A program made the position numbers and the translations under genes. Positions 32,399-40,909 of a stretch of 49,164 nt of DNA are shown piece after piece. Source of the stretch: Candidatus Parvarchaeota archaeon (GTDB taxonomy: Archaea; Nanobdellota; Nanobdellia; CSSed11-243R1). The notes below the pieces were generated by a model that did not search any database, had not been told where the DNA came from, and worked only from the letters and a program-made list of their open reading frames with translations. The DNA lies in assembly GCA_015522785.1 (NCBI GenBank), contig WALP01000004.1:1-49164 (forward strand), read 5' to 3'. Every line of letters starts with the position of its first letter. The stretch's first letter is position 1.

Positions 32399-33745
32399 AT
32401 GGAAAACATATTTAGGGCGTATGATATACGAGGAATAATTGACAAAGAGCTAACGCCCCAAGTTATTAAAAAAATAGGGAAAGCATACGGGACATTCCTC
32501 GGCGGAAAAGGGACAGTTGTTATCGCAAGGGACACTAGACGAGACGGTGAACAATTTAAAAAAGCTCTTGCAGAAGGAATTGCTTCATCAGGCATGGATG
32601 TAATTGATATAGGAATGCAATGCACCCCTGTTCTTAATTTTTACTGCACTGTATCCAACGCCAACGCGGGAGCGCAGATAACAGCATCTCATAACCCCCC
32701 AGAATACAGCGGGGTGAGATTCAGAAAAAAAGACGGAACTGGATTTCCAGATGCAGTACCAAAAGTAAAGGAATTCTTCTTCAATGAAAACTTTTTGAAA
32801 GGAAAAGGCGCAATCAAAAAAATAAATGAAACTATTCCGCAAGAAGAGTACATTAAATATGTTTTAGATAAAATAAAGATAAAAAAGGAGATATCAGTAG
32901 TGCTGGATCCAGGGAATGGAGCAACATCTGGATTTGCTAAAAAAATATTTGAAGATGCAGGATGTGATGTTATTGTAATAAACGACGAACCAAGTAGCAA
33001 ATTTCCGGGGAGAGGACCTAATCCAACCCCAAAAATGTTATTTGACTTGGGACAAGAGGTAAGGATAAACAATGCAGACATAGGAATTGCATTTGATGGA
33101 GATGGAGATAGAGTTGCAGTAGTGGATGATGAAGGAGAAGTCTTATCAGCGGACGAAATTGGAAGCTTTATCATAAAAGAACGTTTATCACACAATAAAG
33201 GAAATGTAGTCATTAACGTTGAATGCTCAAAAGCGGTTGAGGAAGTTATAGAACAAAATGGTGGACACGCAATATACACACGTGTTGGAGATGCTTTTCT
33301 GGCTGAAGCAGTGAAAAAAAATAACGCTGTTTTCGGAATGGAAGCATCGAATCATTTTACAATCCCCTCAATATTCCCATTCGATGATGGCATCTTAGTC
33401 GGATTGTATATTGTAAAAATATTAAGCGGAATGAATAATTCCCTGTCTGAAATAAAAAAAACTCTTCCAAAGTACAACAAAACAAGTGCAAAAATAAAAT
33501 GCAATGACGAGTTAAAGTTCAAAGTTATATCAAACCTAAAAGAAAGATTAAAAACAAAATATAAAATAATTGATATAGATGGAGTAAGGGTAAACTTAGG
33601 GAATGGATGGGTTTTAATCAGAGCATCAAACACAACACCATTCATTAGGATAACTGTTGAGGGTAAAACAAAAAAAGAAACAGAATTGCTATTTGACAAG
33701 TTTAAGGCAATTCTTGATGAAGAAATAGAGAAGGTGAAAAAATGA
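32399..33745 (+). CDS. Phosphomannomutase/phosphoglucomutase family enzyme
   Basis: An alpha-D-phosphohexomutase of 448 residues. Domain 1 has RAYDIRGII and the phosphoserine loop TASHNPPEYSG (about 97-107); the metal loop FDGDGDRVAVVDD (about 231-243) is in domain 2; EASNHFTIPSIFPFDDG (about 319-335) in domain 3 binds sugar; and RASNTTPFIRITVEG (about 413-427) in domain 4 binds phosphate. It interconverts mannose, glucose or glucosamine 1- and 6-phosphates; substrate cannot be fixed from sequence. It overlaps the RNase J start by 4 nt. The nucleotidyltransferase at 37.7 kb could use its product. Confidence 0.93.
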   Translation: MENIFRAYDIRGIIDKELTPQVIKKIGKAYGTFLGGKGTVVIARDTRRDGEQFKKALAEGIASSGMDVIDIGMQCTPVLNFYCTVSNANAGAQITASHNPPEYSGVRFRKKDGTGFPDAVPKVKEFFFNENFLKGKGAIKKINETIPQEEYIKYVLDKIKIKKEISVVLDPGNGATSGFAKKIFEDAGCDVIVINDEPSSKFPGRGPNPTPKMLFDLGQEVRINNADIGIAFDGDGDRVAVVDDEGEVLSADEIGSFIIKERLSHNKGNVVINVECSKAVEEVIEQNGGHAIYTRVGDAFLAEAVKKNNAVFGMEASNHFTIPSIFPFDDGILVGLYIVKILSGMNNSLSEIKKTLPKYNKTSAKIKCNDELKFKVISNLKERLKTKYKIIDIDGVRVNLGNGWVLIRASNTTPFIRITVEGKTKKETELLFDKFKAILDEEIEKVKK

Positions 33746-35076
33746 TTGAATTATGGGCAGTTGGTGGATATTCTGAATGCGGAAGTAAAAACATGACTGC
33801 AATAAAAGTGGATAATGAAGTTATAATCCTTGATATGGGGTATAATGTTGGCAGGATTGTTGAATACGAAGGTGAAGAAGGAGAAGAGTTAACAAAGCTA
33901 CCTTATGAAAAAATGCTGAAAATTGACGCTATTCCAAATGACACACAATTTCACAAAGAATGGGGTGATATGGTAAAAGCAATTGTCATAGGGCATGCAC
34001 ACATAGACCATTGCGGAGCAGTAAGACTCTTGGCACCAAGATACAAAAAAGCTCCAATAATTGGAACCCCATTCACACTTGAAGTAGTAAAAAACACATT
34101 TGAAGGCAAAAAGATACCTAATAAGATAATTCCACTAAATCCATCCTCAAAATACAAAGTTTCTGATAATATAACAATTGAATTAGTTAATATGACTCAT
34201 TCAACTCCACAAACCAGTGCTGTCGCAATACACACCCCATATGGAAAAATTGTCTATGCAAATGATTTCAAACTTGACGACCACCCACTTATAGGAAGAA
34301 AACCTGATTATAAAAGATTAAAGGAAATAAGCAAAGACTGTATCGCTCTAATCTCAGATACAACAAGGGTGGAGCTAAGCGGACATACCCCTTCCGAAAT
34401 GCTTGCACGCGAGATGCTAAATGATGTGCTAATGAGATATTTACATAGAGATATGGGGATAATTGTTACAACATTCTCATCTCACATCGCAAGATTATCC
34501 ACACTAATAAATATAGCAAAGAAAATGGGGAGAAAACCAATTTTTGTAGGTAGGAGCTTGACTAACTACCTTCAAGCCGCCAAGAGAGCGCATATCTTTT
34601 CCACAGACGCAGAAGCGTTTGGATATAAAAGGGATGTAAACAAAGCACTAAGAATGGCAAATAAAGACAAAGACAAGTACTTTATTATATGTACTGGCAA
34701 TCAAGGCGAGCCGAATGCAGTGCTATCAAGAATTGCGAATGACGAAACCCCTTATCATCTCAGCAACGATGACATTGTGATATTCAGCTGCACAGTAATT
34801 CCTACACCCACAAGTGAGGCAAATAGAAAGATAATTGAAACAAAGCTCTTGGAAAAAAATGTCAGGATATTTAAGGATATACATGTAAGCGGACACGCCT
34901 CAAGAGAAGACCAAAAGGAATTTCTTCAGATATTAAAGCCAAAGCATTACTTCCCAACCCACGGTGGAATTGAAAAGCAGGCAGCCGCAGCCAAAATCGC
35001 TGAATCCATAGGATACAAACTAAATGAAAATATTCACATACTCCAAGATGGACAAAAAATGGTGATTATCGAATGA
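33742..35076 (+). CDS. rnj: RNase J (archaeal 5'-3' exoribonuclease)
   Basis: A beta-CASP metallo-beta-lactamase RNase. Motif 2 HAHIDH (85-90, GHAHIDHCGAVRLL), motif 3 NMTHSTPQTSA, motif 4 YANDFKLD, and the beta-CASP motifs ISDTTRVELSGHTPSE, VTTFSSHIARLSTL, CTGNQGEPNAVLSR and VSGHASREDQ are present. Archaeal RNase J degrades RNA 5' to 3'. Length of 444 residues is typical. It overlaps both the preceding and following genes by 4 nt (ATGA). In this window it complements the exosome (3' to 5') and lies 5 kb downstream of it. Confidence 0.95.
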   Translation: MIELWAVGGYSECGSKNMTAIKVDNEVIILDMGYNVGRIVEYEGEEGEELTKLPYEKMLKIDAIPNDTQFHKEWGDMVKAIVIGHAHIDHCGAVRLLAPRYKKAPIIGTPFTLEVVKNTFEGKKIPNKIIPLNPSSKYKVSDNITIELVNMTHSTPQTSAVAIHTPYGKIVYANDFKLDDHPLIGRKPDYKRLKEISKDCIALISDTTRVELSGHTPSEMLAREMLNDVLMRYLHRDMGIIVTTFSSHIARLSTLINIAKKMGRKPIFVGRSLTNYLQAAKRAHIFSTDAEAFGYKRDVNKALRMANKDKDKYFIICTGNQGEPNAVLSRIANDETPYHLSNDDIVIFSCTVIPTPTSEANRKIIETKLLEKNVRIFKDIHVSGHASREDQKEFLQILKPKHYFPTHGGIEKQAAAAKIAESIGYKLNENIHILQDGQKMVIIE

Positions 35077-36746
35077 ATGAATTGATATTAAAATGGACTT
35101 TGAAAAATGCAATAGAGCATGATGGGAAATCCCATGTGAAAGCGATAATCCCAAAAGTGATAGGAGAAAATCCAAAACTAAAAAAGGACATCAAATCCCT
35201 AATTAAAAAGATAAATGAAATTGTGGATGAAGTAAACAAGTTATCCCTTGAAGAACAAATTAAGAGATTAAAAGAAATAGCGCCAGAACTCCTTGAGAAG
35301 AAGAAGGAAAAACAAGGGTTACCAGAACTTCCAAACGCAGAAGTTGGAAAAGTTGTTATGATGTGGCCCCCAGAGCCTAGCAAATATCTTCACATTGGCC
35401 ATGCAAAGGCGGCAATTCTAAATTACTACTATTCCCAAAAGTACAACGGAAAGTTTTATTTGAGATTCGAAGACACAAATCCGGAAAAGGCGAAAGAAGA
35501 ATATTATGAAAACGCCATAAATGACTTGAAATGGCTCGGAATGAAATGGAATAGGATTGATTATGTTTCAGACTATATAAAAAAATTTTACGAGTACTCA
35601 GAAAGCCTAATTAAGGAAGGAAAAGCATATGTGTGCACTTGCCCAGCTGAGAAAGTCAGAAAGTTAAGGCATGAAGGAAAGGAATGCGAACACAGAAACC
35701 AAACTGCAAAAGAAAATTTAGAACTCTGGAAAAAAATGTTTTCTGAATTCAAGGACGGTGAAGCTTCATTGAGATTAAAGATAGACATGGATCACAAGAA
35801 CGCGGTTATGCGTGACCCGACAATAATGAGAATTGTTTCAAAATCACACATAAGGAAGCCAGGATACAAAGTATGGCCAAATTATGATTTTGCAACATCT
35901 ATTATGGATGGATTTGAAAAAATCACACATAGAATACGCTCAAAGGAGTTCGAACAAAGAACAGAATTGCAAAGATATATACAAAAGTTATTTGATATAA
36001 AACCACCAACGATAATAGAAATAGCAAGATTTAATATGGCAGGAGTTGTGGCGTCAGGAAGAGTAATAAGGGAAAAAGTGGAAAACAAAGAATATTTAGG
36101 ATGGGATGACCCCCGCCTTGTTACTCTAATCTCTTTAAGAAAGAGGGGATTCCAACCGGAAGCGATAAGAAACTTTGTTATAAATACAGGAATTTCAAAA
36201 ACGGAATCGATTATCCCTTGGGAAGTTCTCGAGAGCGAAAACAGAAAAATAATCGAGCCAATTGCGGATAGGTACTTTTTTGTTAAAGATAAGATTAAGT
36301 TAATAGTTCGGGGAATACCCAAAAATTTCAAGGCAAAAAGATTGAAGCATCCCAATCATCCCGAACATGGAGAGATAGTATACAAAATCAACAGAGATGA
36401 AGAAACATTTTACGTGGACAGGCATGACTTCCTGAACGCAAAGCAAGATGACATAATCCGCCTAATGGATTTGATGAATATAAAACTTGATGTTGTGGAA
36501 AATGAAATTATTGGGGAATTTGAAAGTAAAGAATATAAACAAGGAACAAAAGTAATCCACTGGGTTTTCGAAAAGGAAAATGTTCCTATTGAAGTGCTGA
36601 TGGCAGATGCAAAAACCGAAAATGGAATAGGGGAAAAAGCAACTGAAAATCTTAAAGAGGGAGATATAATCCAATTCATAAGATTCGGTTACGCCTGTCT
36701 AAACAAAAAGGGTAAAACTCTAAAATTTAGATATACTCATAATTAA
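35073..36746 (+). CDS. gltX: Glutamyl-tRNA synthetase (archaeal type)
   Basis: The 557-residue enzyme is the archaeal/eukaryotic-type GluRS. It has an N-terminal helical extension (1-85), HIGH at 107-110 within PPEPSKYLHIGHAKAA, FEDTNPEKAKEEYYENAINDLKWLGMKW, and a beta-rich anticodon-binding half (about 370-557). The KMSKS region reads SGRVIREKV, the atypical form of this class. Because GatD and GatE are present and no GlnRS is seen, it is presumably non-discriminating and charges both tRNA-Glu and tRNA-Gln with glutamate. It overlaps rnj by 4 nt and precedes the phosphoesterase by 1 nt. Confidence 0.96.
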   Translation: MNELILKWTLKNAIEHDGKSHVKAIIPKVIGENPKLKKDIKSLIKKINEIVDEVNKLSLEEQIKRLKEIAPELLEKKKEKQGLPELPNAEVGKVVMMWPPEPSKYLHIGHAKAAILNYYYSQKYNGKFYLRFEDTNPEKAKEEYYENAINDLKWLGMKWNRIDYVSDYIKKFYEYSESLIKEGKAYVCTCPAEKVRKLRHEGKECEHRNQTAKENLELWKKMFSEFKDGEASLRLKIDMDHKNAVMRDPTIMRIVSKSHIRKPGYKVWPNYDFATSIMDGFEKITHRIRSKEFEQRTELQRYIQKLFDIKPPTIIEIARFNMAGVVASGRVIREKVENKEYLGWDDPRLVTLISLRKRGFQPEAIRNFVINTGISKTESIIPWEVLESENRKIIEPIADRYFFVKDKIKLIVRGIPKNFKAKRLKHPNHPEHGEIVYKINRDEETFYVDRHDFLNAKQDDIIRLMDLMNIKLDVVENEIIGEFESKEYKQGTKVIHWVFEKENVPIEVLMADAKTENGIGEKATENLKEGDIIQFIRFGYACLNKKGKTLKFRYTHN

Positions 36747-36747
36747 A

Positions 36748-37371
36748 ATGAAAATACTAGCCGCATCAGACGTGCATGGAGACAAAAGCACCATTGAAAA
36801 ATTGGTAGCCAAAGCTAAAAAAGAGGATGTGGATTTGATAATCCTTTGTGGGGATTTGACATTTTTTGAAAATGATTTGACAGGAATTATAGGGCCGTTC
36901 AAGAAATTAAACAAAAAAATAATAATTATACCTGGAAATCATGAAAGCTTTGCAACCGCGGAATTCCTAGCGAAGCAGTATGCGCCAGGGGTATATAATC
37001 TCCATGGGCGTTCAATTTTGTTTTACAATGAGATAGGCATATTTGGTGCGGGAGGAGCGGATGTTGGATTGTTCCAAATTGGTGACAGTGAAATCGAAAA
37101 AATACTTGAAAAGGCACACGAACCAATAAAAAATGCAAAGCATAAAATCCTCATTACACACACACCGCCGTATGGAACTACAATTGATGCACTGTGGGAA
37201 CATGTCGGCTCAAAAGGGGTGCGGAAGGTAATCGAAAATGTGCAACCTGAAATAGCCCTTTGTGGGCATATACATGAAACTTTCGGAAAAAGCGACAAAA
37301 TTGGCAACACCACAATCGTAAACGTGGGGAAAGATGGTATTATAATTGAAATCAAAAAGAAAGAAAAATAA
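36748..37371 (+). CDS. Calcineurin-type metallophosphoesterase
   Basis: A 207-residue protein with the complete two-metal phosphoesterase set: SDVHGD (7-12), LCGDLT, IIPGNHES, ILITHTPPYGT and LCGHIHETFG. Such small enzymes hydrolyse phosphodiesters or phosphomonoesters; the substrate is unknown. It follows gltX directly, at the end of the plus-strand block, and converges with acylphosphatase across an 80-bp AT-rich gap that shows no other feature. Confidence 0.9.
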   Translation: MKILAASDVHGDKSTIEKLVAKAKKEDVDLIILCGDLTFFENDLTGIIGPFKKLNKKIIIIPGNHESFATAEFLAKQYAPGVYNLHGRSILFYNEIGIFGAGGADVGLFQIGDSEIEKILEKAHEPIKNAKHKILITHTPPYGTTIDALWEHVGSKGVRKVIENVQPEIALCGHIHETFGKSDKIGNTTIVNVGKDGIIIEIKKKEK

Positions 37372-37451
37372 AAAACTCGCGAAAAAATATTTTTTATGGA
37401 CGTATTATGGGCTGGGAAAAGAATGTGTATCCAAAATATCCTTGTCTTAAA

Positions 37452-37721
37452 TTATCTTCTTTCAAACTCTTCAAACTCCCCTGTTGGTTTTCCTTCCTCA
37501 ATTACCAAATCATATACCTTCGCGAGAAAAGGACCTTTTTTCAACCATTTAATTAATTTGTCAAGCTTTTCCTTTCTTCCTTCTGCGACAACTTCAACCC
37601 TCCCATCATCGAGATTTCTAATCCAACCTTTAACTCCTAACTTATTCGCAACTTTGGTAGCATTTGCTCTGAAGAAAACACCCTGTACTTTTCCAGAAAC
37701 AAAAATATGAAATCTTTTCAT
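37452..37721 (-). CDS. acyP: Acylphosphatase
   Basis: An 89-residue enzyme that hydrolyses acyl phosphates. The active-site signature GKVQGVFFRANATKVANKLGVKGWIRN includes the phosphate-binding loop with arginine and the catalytic asparagine in GWIRNL, followed by DGRVEVVAEGR. Length matches the family. Its ATG overlaps the stop of the nucleotidyltransferase gene (ATGA), so the two are translationally coupled. Confidence 0.96.
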   Translation of the reverse strand: MKRFHIFVSGKVQGVFFRANATKVANKLGVKGWIRNLDDGRVEVVAEGRKEKLDKLIKWLKKGPFLAKVYDLVIEEGKPTGEFEEFERR

Positions 37722-38416
37722 AAACCCAACTTTTTAATCCTATCTTCAACCTTCGGCAAATCATCCTTAACGGACATGTCAATCCAATAGTCTTTTAGCT
37801 CATAAATTTTAACTTTGCCTAATGAAGCAAGATTGGTAATCGCGTCCGTGAGCTCCAGTTCACCCCTTGGGGATTTTCCTATTTTAAGCAGTTCCTCAAA
37901 AATTTGTGGGGTGAACTTATACAACCCTGTGTTAATTAAATCGCTTTTCGGATTCGAAGGTTTTTCGTCAATCTTCAGCAAATTTCTTCCGGCAGTTTCA
38001 AGGACGCCATAGTCCTGTGGATGGGTGCTCTTAAACGCGGCAACATAATTAAACTTATTTTTTAGATTGGAAATATTTTTCAAATCATCTTCGGAGTATA
38101 AATTGTCACCCATAACAACAACAAAATCTTCGTTTCCTATCCACCCTTTTGATTTAAGAATTGCATCACCGGTCCCAAGAAGCTCAGGCTGTTCGATGAA
38201 ATGCAAATTAAAACCAAAGCGATTAGCAAACTCGAAAATCTTTTCCTTCTTGTATCCGACAACAACTCCTATTTCTATAAACCCTGCCTTCTGCAAGTTT
38301 CTCAATAAGTAATATAAAAATGGCTTCCCGGCAACTCCAACAAGAACTTTTGGAGTATCCTGCGTCAGTTGCCCCATCCTAACTCCTCTACCCGCAGCTA
38401 AAATTAATGCTTTCAT
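37718..38416 (-). CDS. Sugar-1-phosphate nucleotidyltransferase
   Basis: The 232-residue protein starts MKALILAAGRGVRMGQLT, the nucleotide-binding signature of GlmU/RmlA-like enzymes, with TPKVLVGVAGKPFLYYLL, a GDN metal-binding site (VVMGDNLYSEDD) and later INTGLYKFTP and RGELELTDAI. These enzymes form NDP-sugars from sugar-1-phosphate and NTP. The start at 38416 is chosen for the conserved KALILAAG N-terminus. It has no left-handed beta-helix acetyltransferase domain. Coupled with acylphosphatase; the phosphohexomutase at 32.4 kb could supply its substrate. Confidence 0.9.
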   Translation of the reverse strand: MKALILAAGRGVRMGQLTQDTPKVLVGVAGKPFLYYLLRNLQKAGFIEIGVVVGYKKEKIFEFANRFGFNLHFIEQPELLGTGDAILKSKGWIGNEDFVVVMGDNLYSEDDLKNISNLKNKFNYVAAFKSTHPQDYGVLETAGRNLLKIDEKPSNPKSDLINTGLYKFTPQIFEELLKIGKSPRGELELTDAITNLASLGKVKIYELKDYWIDMSVKDDLPKVEDRIKKLGL

Positions 38417-38469
38417 AGGAAAAAGAAGCAACTAAAAATTTATTAAACATTATGGTTAATTATCTCCTA

Positions 38470-38993
38470 ATGAAAATAGTCATAACGGGGGGTCCGTGTT
38501 CTGGCAAAACAACCACTATAAAGCACCTAGAAGAAGAAGGACACAAAGTTTTACACGAAGTTCCTCGCCAAATACTTATAGACTATCAAAAGAATAGAAA
38601 GAGACATCCTAAAGATTTTCATAAGTTTCAATATGAAATATTAATAAGAACCTTAGAAAGAAATAAACAGATTAAAAAAGGAGAATTGACATTTTTAGAT
38701 ATAGACATACCAGAAAGCATTGCTTACTTTAAAGTAAGGGGACTAAACCCCCGGAATGGCTAACCTCAGCCATTAAAAAGCATGCAAAGTATCACAAAGT
38801 AATTCTACTAGAACAAGCACCATTCTTCGAAGAAGATGGTGTGAGAATGGAAAATGAAGAAACTTCAAAAAAAATTAGTAAAATTATAGAAGAAACGTAC
38901 AGAGAACTTGGCTATGAGGTACATAAAATTCCATTTATAGAATTAAAAGAGAGAATAAAAATAATCAAAAAAATATGCGGGATTAATTCTTAG
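38470..38993 (+). CDS. AAA_28-like P-loop NTPase/kinase, reading frame broken by one base
   Basis: The first part encodes MKIVITGGPCSGKTTTIKHL (Walker A), continuing to GLNP; the frame then ends at a stop (38761-38763). Re-reading one base back at 38746-38751 restores a continuous frame that continues PEWLTSAIKKHAKYHKVILL and stops at 38991-38993, giving about 174 residues with the length and pattern of AAA_28-type nucleotide kinases. The break is at AAACCCCC, where the zero-frame codons AAC CCC form a canonical slippery heptamer (A AAC CCC). It may be a one-C deletion, a sequencing error or programmed -1 frameshifting. The start fits a TATA box about 30 nt upstream. Confidence 0.75.
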
Positions 38994-39102
38994 CAATTTT
39001 CTATAAAATTCCAGAATAATATCCTAAAAGTTTGTGTAATATATATAGAATAGAAGAATACAGATTATCTATAACGATGATTAATAGTATGTGATAAGAC
39101 AA

Positions 39103-39117
39103 TAGAAAACATTTATA
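39103..39117 (+). promoter_or_regulatory. TATA box of the L7Ae operon
   Basis: AAAACATTTATAAATG has the BRE/TATA form of other promoters in the window. It predicts a start near 39138 and a leader of about 50 nt carrying the kink-turn and ribosome site. The 160 bp between the NTPase gene and this box hold nothing else I can support. Confidence 0.6.
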
Positions 39118-39150
39118 AATGCCTCAATTTTCCTTTTCTTTACCAAATGA

Positions 39151-39183
39151 CTAATGAAAACGGTAAAACCGTTTGAAGGAGGG
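39151..39183 (+). promoter_or_regulatory. Predicted kink-turn overlapping the L7Ae ribosome site
   Basis: The leader folds as CT - AAT - GA - AAACGGT - AAA - ACCGTTT - GA - AG. That is a perfect 7-bp helix (39158-39164 with 39168-39174) flanked by two GA dinucleotides that can form tandem sheared G-A pairs, a 3-nt bulge AAT (39153-39155) and a short closing CT/AG stem. The closing AG is the first part of the Shine-Dalgarno AGGAGGG (39177-39183). L7Ae binds kink-turns and is known to regulate its own mRNA this way in archaea. Binding here would hide the ribosome site. Confidence 0.7.
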
Positions 39184-39189
39184 ATATAT

Positions 39190-39564
39190 ATGGCTATTAC
39201 TTATGCTAAAGTTGAACTACCAAAAGAGTTAGTCAACAAAGCATTGGAAATAATTGAAATCGCAAAAAATACCGGCAAGGTTAGGAAGGGTATAAACGAG
39301 GCAACAAAAGCAATTGAAAGAGAAAAAGCAAAACTTGTTGTAGTCGCAAACGACATAAACCCACCCGAAATTGTAATGCACTTGCCTCCATTGTGCGATG
39401 AAAAGAAAATACCTTTTGTAGTCGCAACATCCAAAAAAGAGTTAGGCTCAGCTGTTGGCTTAGAAGTTCCAACATCTGCAGTGGCAGTATTGGATGCTGG
39501 AGACGCAAAGAAGCAGTTAGTTGATCTTACTCAAGAACTCAAAAAACTCGAAAAGAAAGAGTGA
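39190..39564 (+). CDS. rpl7ae: Ribosomal protein L7Ae, kink-turn binding
   Basis: L7Ae is a 50S protein that also binds kink-turns in box C/D and H/ACA guide RNAs and RNase P RNA. The 124-residue protein carries the family core KVRKGINEATKAIEREKAKLVVVANDINPPEIVMHLPPLC (about 37-76) and VVATSKKELGSAVG, with the RNA-contacting GxNE-K and the VAVLDAG C-terminal region. The ATG at 39190 follows AGGAGGG by 6 nt; the open frame upstream is artefactual. First gene of an operon with S28e, L24e and Adk, and its leader carries a predicted kink-turn. Confidence 0.97.
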   Translation: MAITYAKVELPKELVNKALEIIEIAKNTGKVRKGINEATKAIEREKAKLVVVANDINPPEIVMHLPPLCDEKKIPFVVATSKKELGSAVGLEVPTSAVAVLDAGDAKKQLVDLTQELKKLEKKE

Positions 39565-39570
39565 TGATAA

Positions 39571-39891
39571 ATGGCAGAAAGAAAAACAAATGATAGAAGG
39601 CCAAGGCGAGGAAGGCCAAGAAAAAGAGAAAGACGAAAGGAAGCTCTAACAGAAGAAGAGCAGAAATTTGAGACTTACAAAGACTCAACTCCCGCAAAGG
39701 TAATTGAATTTGTATCACGTACAGGTGTAAGGGGAGAAGTAACTCAAATTAGGTGCAAAGTTCTTGCAGGCAGGGACGCTGGAAAGGTCCTGAGAAGAAA
39801 CGTAAAGGGGCCTGTGAAGATTGGTGATATATTAATGTTAATAGACACAGAAATGGAAGCTGCTCCATTGTCTAGACGTGGGAGGCGGTGA
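39571..39891 (+). CDS. rps28e: Small ribosomal subunit protein S28e with basic N-terminal extension
   Basis: Residues about 38-106 match S28e: [58 protein letters not shown]. The family is usually about 70 residues; this protein has an extra 37-residue N-terminal tail, rich in arginine and lysine ([15 protein letters not shown]), resembling an AT-hook. The start follows a GTGATGATAA site, and no internal start with a good ribosome site precedes the core. The tail may extend ribosome contacts or bind nucleic acid. Second gene of the L7Ae operon. Confidence 0.93.
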   Translation: MAERKTNDRRPRRGRPRKRERRKEALTEEEQKFETYKDSTPAKVIEFVSRTGVRGEVTQIRCKVLAGRDAGKVLRRNVKGPVKIGDILMLIDTEMEAAPLSRRGRR

Positions 39892-39893
39892 AA

Positions 39894-40064
39894 TTGCCTA
39901 AATGCTCATTTTGCGGAAAAGAAATAGCAGAACATAAAGGTGTAATGTATGTCAAAAATGATGGTAAAATTAGATGGTTCTGCTCGTCAAAGTGCGAAAA
40001 GAACGCGCTAAAACTCAAAAGGAACCCACGAAAAGTCAGATGGGTACGGAAGGTGAATAAGTGA
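39894..40064 (+). CDS. rpl24e: Large ribosomal subunit protein L24e
   Basis: A 56-residue zinc-binding protein read from the gap: MPKCSFCGKEIAEHKG, then VMYVKNDGKIRWFCSSKC, ending NPRKVRWVRKVNK. The CSFC and FCSSKC cysteine pairs and RNPRK-RW tail are those of L24e. The start is TTG at 39894-39896 preceded by GGCGGTG. Its stop overlaps the adk start (TGATG). The L7Ae-S28e-L24e order is the common archaeal cluster. Confidence 0.95.
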   Translation: MPKCSFCGKEIAEHKGVMYVKNDGKIRWFCSSKCEKNALKLKRNPRKVRWVRKVNK

Positions 40065-40714
40065 TGGTAAAAGTAATCATGCTTGGACCTCCAGGCGCAG
40101 GCAAAGGAACATATGCCACAAGGATGGCACCAAAGCTTGGGATACCCACAATATCAACAGGTGACTTATTGAGGGCTGCGAGAGATGACCCCGAAATAGG
40201 AGGGATAATAAGAAAATACCAAGACAGCGGCGAACTTGTTCCAGATGAAATTGTCATTAATGCACTTAAAAAGAGGCTCGAAAAAGACGACGCCAAGAAC
40301 GGATTTATCCTCGACGGATTTCCAAGGACAATTGAACAGGCAAAAGCACTTGAAGGGATAACTAATATCAATGTTGTAATAAATTTAGATGTTCCAGAAG
40401 AAATAATTATAAAACGACTCTCTTCAAGAAGAATTTGTCCAAAATGTGGGACAATATATAACTTACTTTACTTAAAGCCAAAAGTAGATGAGATTTGTGA
40501 TAAATGTGGGACAAAATTAATTCAAAGAGATGATGACAAGCCAGAAGCAATAAAAGAAAGATTAAAAATTTACCACGAAAAGACAGAGCCATTAATTGAT
40601 TTCTACAAAGAAAAAGGAATTTTAATGACAGTAACAACAGATAGAATTGATGTTCCACCAGAAGAACAAGTCGACAAAATAATGTCAATACTAAAAGAGA
40701 AAAAATTAATCTAA
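40064..40714 (+). CDS. adk: Adenylate kinase with zinc-binding lid
   Basis: Adenylate kinase converts AMP and ATP into two ADP. The 216-residue protein has the P-loop GPPGAGKGT (8-16), TGDLLRAA, and FILDGFPRT, and a long lid domain with CPKCGTIYNL and CDKCG (about 125-156), a four-cysteine zinc site. This is the long, bacterial-type enzyme rather than the short archaeal AdkA family. The start at 40064 overlaps the L24e stop; an ORF start three bases upstream (GTG) is less likely. AAGGTG precedes it. It ends before an A/T-rich stretch with a possible hairpin (CTTTTT/AAAAAG) that may act as a terminator. Confidence 0.96.
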   Translation: MVKVIMLGPPGAGKGTYATRMAPKLGIPTISTGDLLRAARDDPEIGGIIRKYQDSGELVPDEIVINALKKRLEKDDAKNGFILDGFPRTIEQAKALEGITNINVVINLDVPEEIIIKRLSSRRICPKCGTIYNLLYLKPKVDEICDKCGTKLIQRDDDKPEAIKERLKIYHEKTEPLIDFYKEKGILMTVTTDRIDVPPEEQVDKIMSILKEKKLI

Positions 40715-40759
40715 AAAGTTTTCTTTTTCCAAGATTTTTCTTTTTAAAAAAGAAAAAGC

Positions 40760-40909
40760 TTAGCCTATATAACTTAAATTTTCTTTATTCTTTTCTGTAA
40801 TTTTTTTGAAACGTTTCTTCTGTTCGGGAGTCAACAAATTCCATATCCCACTAACATCGCTTGGTTCAGGAGATTCAGATTCAGCATCTTGAAAGTTTGG
40901 TTCATCCAT
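40760..40909 (-). CDS. Small hypothetical protein, 49 aa
   Basis: A 49-codon minus-strand frame begins MDEPNFQDAESESPEPSD and ends with a lysine-rich helix (LLTPEQKKRFKKITEKNKEN). It is acidic at the N-terminus, basic at the C-terminus. On its strand a TATA-like AATTTATTAAAC lies about 25 nt upstream of the ATG, matching leaderless spacing used here, which supports it as a real gene. It is divergent from infB and converges with adk. I do not recognise it. Confidence 0.5.
   Translation of the reverse strand: MDEPNFQDAESESPEPSDVSGIWNLLTPEQKKRFKKITEKNKENLSYIG

Noticed and set aside
38994-39102. Possible gene or RNA between the NTPase gene and the L7Ae promoter
   Set aside because: The stretch is AT-rich with no frame of useful length and no stable helix.
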